Shown: positions 6,352 to 9,137 of the stretch, in pieces
Position numbering within the stretch: the first letter of the stretch is position 1
How the letters are laid out: each line of letters starts with the position of its first letter
DNA from: Smithella sp. D17
GTDB lineage: Bacteria > Desulfobacterota > Syntrophia > Syntrophales > Smithellaceae
DNA: 9,137 bases
Assembly (NCBI GenBank): GCA_000753945.1
Contig: JQOA01000099.1
Location: forward strand, 1 to 9,137
Reading direction: 5' to 3'
Translations under genes and position numbers: made by a program
Notes under the pieces: generated by a model
Databases searched by the model: none
Told to the model about the DNA's origin: nothing
Seen by the model: only the letters and a program-made list of their open reading frames with translations

Positions 6352-7491
6352 ATGGCAAATAAAACTGTTTTGAGAAAAGCAAAAATCAGAATAGGCTTTT
6401 TATACGGTGGCCGGTCGGGCGAGCACGACGTTTCGCTTTGCTCCGCCGCTTCGGTTTTTTCCGCCCTTGATCGAAACAAATATTACGTAACGGCCATAGG
6501 CATCGACAGAGACGGCCGCTGGTATGTTCAGGACAAGCCGCAAATTATTCCAGATAAAGATTTCGGCAGAAAAATGGCTTTGAAAAAAAGCGGCATGTGG
6601 CTGGTCAATCATTTCGAGCAGAAAAACAAACTGCATCTTTACAACCTCAAAAACAAGAATAAAGAAGTGATTGTGGATGTTGTGATTCCCGTGCTTCATG
6701 GGACATTCGGCGAAGACGGCACCCTGCAGGGTCTGCTGGAGCTGGCGATGGTTCCTTACGTGGGCGCGGATGTTATCGGTTCGGCTGTAGGTATGGATAA
6801 GGACGTTGCCAAGAGATTGCTCAACGAGGCAGGCATTCCGGTTGCTCCTTCTGTAACTGTGAGTAAACAGCAATGGCAGGATAACACGAAAATTATTAGT
6901 AAGATCGCGCTAGCTAAACTAGGGCTGCCGCTATTTGTCAAACCGGTTTGCGCTGGCTCTTCCGTCGGTGTGAAGAAGGTGAAGAAAAAAGAATTACTTG
7001 CTAAAGCGATGAATTTCGCTTTTCAGTTCGACACGCGCGTCATGATTGAGAAGGCCGTTGATTGCCGCGAGATCGAATGTGCGGTGTTGGGAAATGAAAC
7101 TCCCGCAGCATCAATATTGGGCGAGATAATTCCCCATCATGAGTTTTATTCCTATGAAGCCAAGTATCTTGATCCCGAAGGCGCGGCGCTCAAAATTCCG
7201 GCACAAGTTAAAGCATCTCTTGCCAATAAAATCAGAGAGACTGCCCTTGACGGATATATGGCTTTGGGCTGTTCTTCAATGGCGCGGGTTGATTTCTTTC
7301 TGGATAAGAAAACCGGCAAATTTTACCTCAACGAAATAAACACGCTTCCCGGTTTTACCAGCATCAGCATGTATCCCAAACTGTGGGAAGCCACCGGCCT
7401 AAAATACAGCGACCTTCTGAACAAACTGATTGAGTTGGCGCTGGATCGTCATAAGAAGAAGTTGGAAATAAAAACGGAAGGGATTAAATGA
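6352..7491 (+). CDS. ddl: D-alanine--D-alanine ligase
   Basis: Ddl is a cytoplasmic ATP-grasp enzyme joining two D-Ala for peptidoglycan synthesis. The 379-residue protein shows all family blocks in order: GGRSGEHDVSL (19-29, first D-Ala site), HGTFGEDGTLQG (116-127), FVKPVCAGSSVGV (195-207, ATP-binding Lys197 and the Gly/Ser loop), YSYEAKY (266-272, omega loop), ARVDFF (311-316, Mg ligand Asp314) and NEINTLPGFTSISMYP (327-342, Mg ligands and second substrate site). Length is on the long side for Ddl (300-370) because of a middle insertion around residues 60-105 and a basic C-terminal tail. I choose ATG 6352 because AAGG (6343-6346) sits properly before it; GTG 6346 two codons upstream would overlap that ribosome binding site. 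It appears monocistronic: no mur or fts genes adjoin it, and a hairpin cluster follows. Confidence 0.95.
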   Translation: MANKTVLRKAKIRIGFLYGGRSGEHDVSLCSAASVFSALDRNKYYVTAIGIDRDGRWYVQDKPQIIPDKDFGRKMALKKSGMWLVNHFEQKNKLHLYNLKNKNKEVIVDVVIPVLHGTFGEDGTLQGLLELAMVPYVGADVIGSAVGMDKDVAKRLLNEAGIPVAPSVTVSKQQWQDNTKIISKIALAKLGLPLFVKPVCAGSSVGVKKVKKKELLAKAMNFAFQFDTRVMIEKAVDCREIECAVLGNETPAASILGEIIPHHEFYSYEAKYLDPEGAALKIPAQVKASLANKIRETALDGYMALGCSSMARVDFFLDKKTGKFYLNEINTLPGFTSISMYPKLWEATGLKYSDLLNKLIELALDRHKKKLEIKTEGIK

Positions 7492-7495
7492 GACT

Positions 7496-7527
7496 CAAGT
7501 TTCAGGAACGCAGTGAACTGAAACTTG
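7496..7527. repeat. Perfect 10-bp inverted repeat just after ddl
   Basis: CAAGTTTCAG (7496-7505) and CTGAAACTTG (7518-7527) are exact inverted copies around a 12-nt loop, beginning 4 nt after the ddl stop. There is no T-run after the stem, so it is not a standard intrinsic terminator; it could stabilise the 3' end of the ddl mRNA. Confidence 0.6.
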
Positions 7528-7538
7528 TAAGTCGAATT

Positions 7539-7564
7539 ATCCCGATAGCGTAGCGTGTCGGGAT
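7539..7564. repeat. Second inverted repeat of the post-ddl hairpin cluster
   Basis: ATCCCGA (7539-7545) pairs with TCGGGAT (7558-7564) around the loop TAGCGTAGCGTG, which contains the direct repeat TAGCG. It lies 11 nt after the first hairpin and shares its last two bases with the third. CCCGAT/ATCGGG-type stems occur as dispersed intergenic repeats in some bacteria, but only one copy is visible here. Confidence 0.5.
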
Positions 7565-7594
7565 GAGTACAACTGAACATTTGTACTCATTTTT
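7563..7594 (+). terminator. Intrinsic terminator after ddl
   Basis: ATGAGTACAA (7563-7572) and TTGTACTCAT (7581-7590) form a perfect 10-bp stem with an 8-nt loop, followed by TTTTT (7590-7594). The stem is less GC-rich than usual, but position, geometry and T-run fit termination of the ddl transcript. Confidence 0.65.
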
Positions 7595-7606
7595 GAACAG
7601 CCCCAA

Positions 7607-7634
7607 TTTACATGTTTTATGAAGTCCGTATATT
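7607..7634 (+). promoter_or_regulatory. Sigma70-type promoter for the DACNV-like gene
   Basis: TTTACA (7607-7612) and TATATT (7629-7634), each matching its consensus hexamer at 5 of 6 positions, are 16 bases apart. They lie directly after the ddl terminator and about 38 nt before the next start codon, so the downstream gene has its own transcript. Confidence 0.5.
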
Positions 7635-7672
7635 AATTGTTGAATAAGAATATGAATTAGAAAGAGGTAACA

Positions 7673-7990
7673 ATGTTGGTGTCTGGACATAGAAAACCGG
7701 AAGACTTAGCTCAAGCGGTTACAAAGGAACTTAAAAAAAGAAAGCATCAGTCTCTTCCAATGGCGGTTCTAACTGAACTATTTGATGCTCTGTATTTTGC
7801 TAGTTTAAAAACCGAAGAGTCACAGTCAATTGCCTGTTACATTGTCTATATCGACCCAGACAATCCTGATCCGAAACCACCTGCTCGCATAGTCAAGGAC
7901 AGATGGAGCTATGTAAAACTGAGTAAGAGAGTACCATTTACTCCATCCTCTTTGGTGAAGATAGCGAAAGCTTCCGATCCTAGATCATAG
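7673..7990 (+). pseudogene. DACNV-like sensor domain protein, 3' end lost to an IS insertion
   Basis: ATG 7673 follows AGAGG (7663-7667) at good spacing and its own promoter. The 105 visible residues contain ELFDALYFASLKTEES (35-50), YIDPDNPDPKPP (59-70), RIVKDRWSYVKL (72-83) and PFTPSSLVKIAKASDP (88-103). From recall of the family these match the N-terminal part of 'DACNV' proteins (diadenylate cyclase N-domain variant, a proposed sensor/nucleotide-binding domain), which normally continue for 150 or more further residues, next with an SSFAVY-like strand. Here the frame stops at TAG 7988-7990, exactly where homology to the transposase C-terminus begins on the other strand. The product is therefore a truncated remnant; function is unknown. 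No continuation is recognisable before the window ends. Confidence 0.7.
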
Positions 7991-8939
7991 GGCACCTGAG
8001 ATCGTTTGAGGCCAAAGGCCTGATAGAGTTTTTTTTGGTTGACTGTGACATGAGACGGGATCATGTATTTTTTTTGTGACGCCAGATCGATGACCACGCT
8101 CGATTGAGCATGCAGCAACTCATTACGGATTTGTTCGAAGCTCATGGGTTCTTGCTGAAGAGCGATGCGATAGACGGCCTGTTTGGCAAGCGTGAAGGCA
8201 AGGAAGCAAATAGCGATGTGGGCTTTGATACGATTTTCAGTCCAGTGAAAGATGGGCCGCATTTTCAGGTCGTGCTTGCTGATTCGGAACGCCTCTTCGA
8301 TTTGCCATAGTTCGCGGTACCTCGAAAGACACTCGCTTGACGTTTTATCGGTGGCGTTGGTGATGACCCCGTGAAATCCATCCCATTGGGCATCCGCCTT
8401 GATTTTTTCCTGGTTGATAGACGCGCTGCCGTTTTCAATGCTGATGTATTTTTTTGAGCCGTAATGGGGAATAAGGTCTTTCACTTTCTTTCAGCCCATG
8501 CAACTCGTCTTCCATGACCTCCTCGTTGTAATCGGCATGGAGAATGTCGGCTTTGAGACTCTTGGGCAGTGCCTTGAGCTTGGCCGCGACAATGTATTGA
8601 ATGCCCAAACTCTCCATGAAAGAGAGATTATCTTCGTTAAACATGGCCCGATCGGCCACCAGCAAGATGTGTTTGATGGCGTATTGCGTTTGGAGATCCT
8701 TGACCATTTCCATAAGCGTGCCACCACCCTCATAAGTGTTGCCAGGAAAAAGTTTATAGGTAATGGGTAGCCCTTTCGTGGTGGTCACCAGCGCCAGGAC
8801 GACTTGAACTTCTTTAAATTTACAGTCTTTGCTGAATCCCAAAGCCCGCAGTTCGTCGGTATCGATCCTCTCAAAATAAAGCGTTGTGACATCGAAAAAC
8901 AACACATCTACTAGGTTTTTGTTTTACGCGTACAAACAT
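7984..8939 (-). pseudogene. IS1634-like (IS4 superfamily) DDE transposase, internally deleted and frameshifted
   Basis: The catalytic core is clear: LFFDVTTLYFE (first Asp at 8891-8893), LLVADRAMF (second Asp at 8651-8653) and YRELWQIEEAFRISK (8281-8319, acidic residue of the IS4-type Y-R-E-K region), ending KLYQAFGLKRSQVPYDL. Three lesions are visible. First, the start MFVRVKQKP (8939-8913) looks like a transposase N-terminus but joins the core at ~8906-8913 out of frame, so roughly 150 residues are missing compared with relatives. Second, an extra base in 8484-8486 splits the core: LHGLKE then VKDLIPHYG reads through only if one A is removed. Third, there is no natural stop; the frame runs into the DACNV-like gene to 7909. 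All three catalytic acidic residues survive, but the protein cannot be made. Left boundary is approximate. Confidence 0.8.
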
Positions 8940-9050
8940 GACTTCATCATCGCAGAAGAAAAAGAAAAGGCAATAACTATTTCCTCTGGGGACACTACAC
9001 TTTGCCAAAAATACCTACATGAATAGTTACAGCTAGTTACGAATAGTGTC
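7984..9050 (-). mobile_element. Degenerate IS1634-like insertion sequence
   Basis: The element covers the decayed transposase and its upstream flank. The left boundary falls at about 7980-7990, where the DACNV-like reading frame ends. The right boundary is unresolved: the stretch beyond the presumed transposase start contains TAACTATT (8974-8981) and its inverted copy AATAGTTA (9022-9029), possible end-related sequence. I found no matching terminal inverted repeats or convincing target duplication, so at least one end may be lost. Confidence 0.5.
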
Positions 9051-9137
9051 TCGGCTGAAACTGTCGACGTCAGGAGATCAAATATTAAATGCTACAGGCT
9101 GAAAATACCTGGAAAGGAACTTGTTCGCCCTGTTCAT
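8940..9137. other. Unassigned right edge
   Basis: This stretch probably includes the upstream end of the IS element and then flanking DNA. A plus-strand frame is open from 9027 to the window edge (37 codons, includes CYRLKIPGKELVRPVH) but has no start, ribosome binding site or recognisable motif, and it does not resemble the missing C-terminal part of the DACNV-like protein. I see nothing else I can support. Confidence 0.3.

Noticed and set aside
5966..6382. Minus-strand open frame of 138 codons across the intergenic region before ddl
   Set aside because: It is rich in Cys, Arg, Phe and Asn, shows no domain pattern, runs into the ddl start and the MITE, and conflicts with the signal-peptide frame of the barrel gene.
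6400..6873. Long minus-strand open frame inside ddl
   Set aside because: It is a shadow of the strongly conserved ATP-grasp coding sequence on the plus strand.
8435..8500. Programmed ribosomal frameshift in the transposase
   Set aside because: The site reads GAAAGTG with no X-XXY-YYZ slippery heptamer, and joining needs a forward one-base skip. The element is also inactivated elsewhere, so a mutation or error is simpler.
7980..9036. CTAG (7980-7983 and 9033-9036) or AGATCA (7982-7987 and 9075-9080) as target duplications of the IS
   Set aside because: The sequences next to these sites do not form inverted repeats, and the DNA after the right copies does not continue the DACNV-like protein. 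The short words are expected by chance.
1..9137. CRISPR array, rRNA genes or a defence-system operon
   Set aside because: No regularly spaced direct repeats, no rRNA-like conserved stretches and no toxin, nuclease or cas-like genes were seen.

Overview
Organism. The window looks like a moderately AT-leaning Gram-negative anaerobe, most likely a member of the Desulfobacterota (former Deltaproteobacteria, Syntrophus/Smithella-like). This is an inference from gene content: a selenocysteine-containing SelD, an outer-membrane beta-barrel remnant, an FmdB zinc ribbon, a DACNV-type domain and an IS1634-like transposase. No rRNA, tRNA or CRISPR array is visible.

Region 1 (1-4400, plus strand). A near-consensus sigma70 promoter (87-115) precedes a possibly frameshifted small ORF with a very strong ribosome binding site, then selD, a DHH/DHHA1 phosphoesterase, a GalT-like HIT-fold nucleotidyltransferase and a membrane-anchored GGDEF protein. 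The genes run in one direction with 36-66 nt gaps, and a terminator-like long stem closes the unit at 4337-4398. The central result is that selD starts at 397, not at the downstream ATG 487. An in-frame UGA (448-450) sits exactly at the catalytic Cys position of SelD and is followed by a bacterial SECIS-like hairpin, so this SelD is itself a selenoprotein. The GGDEF gene carries a one-base frameshift just before its I-site and GGEE motif.

Region 2 (4401-5301, minus strand). A two-gene operon from a near-perfect promoter encodes a small HExxH-motif protein and an FmdB-family zinc ribbon protein.

Region 3 (5335-6150, minus strand). A broken outer-membrane beta-barrel gene. A 99-bp MITE-like element with 15-bp inverted repeats and a 4-bp target duplication sits just after the signal peptide; removing it restores the reading frame exactly. 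A separate one-base frameshift lies near the 3' end.

Region 4 (6277-7595, plus strand). An intact D-alanine--D-alanine ligase (ddl), followed by three consecutive hairpins, the last of which resembles an intrinsic terminator.

Region 5 (7607-9137). A promoter and the first ~105 codons of a DACNV-like sensor-domain gene, cut off by a decayed IS1634-like element on the minus strand. The transposase has lost most of its N-terminal domain by internal deletion, has a one-base frameshift, and has no natural C-terminal stop. The last ~200 bases hold the presumed IS upstream end and unassigned DNA.

Overall: a housekeeping/selenium-metabolism segment followed by a zone of insertion and gene decay. 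The strongest biological signal is the recoded UGA in selD, which implies that selA, selB and selC are encoded elsewhere in the genome.
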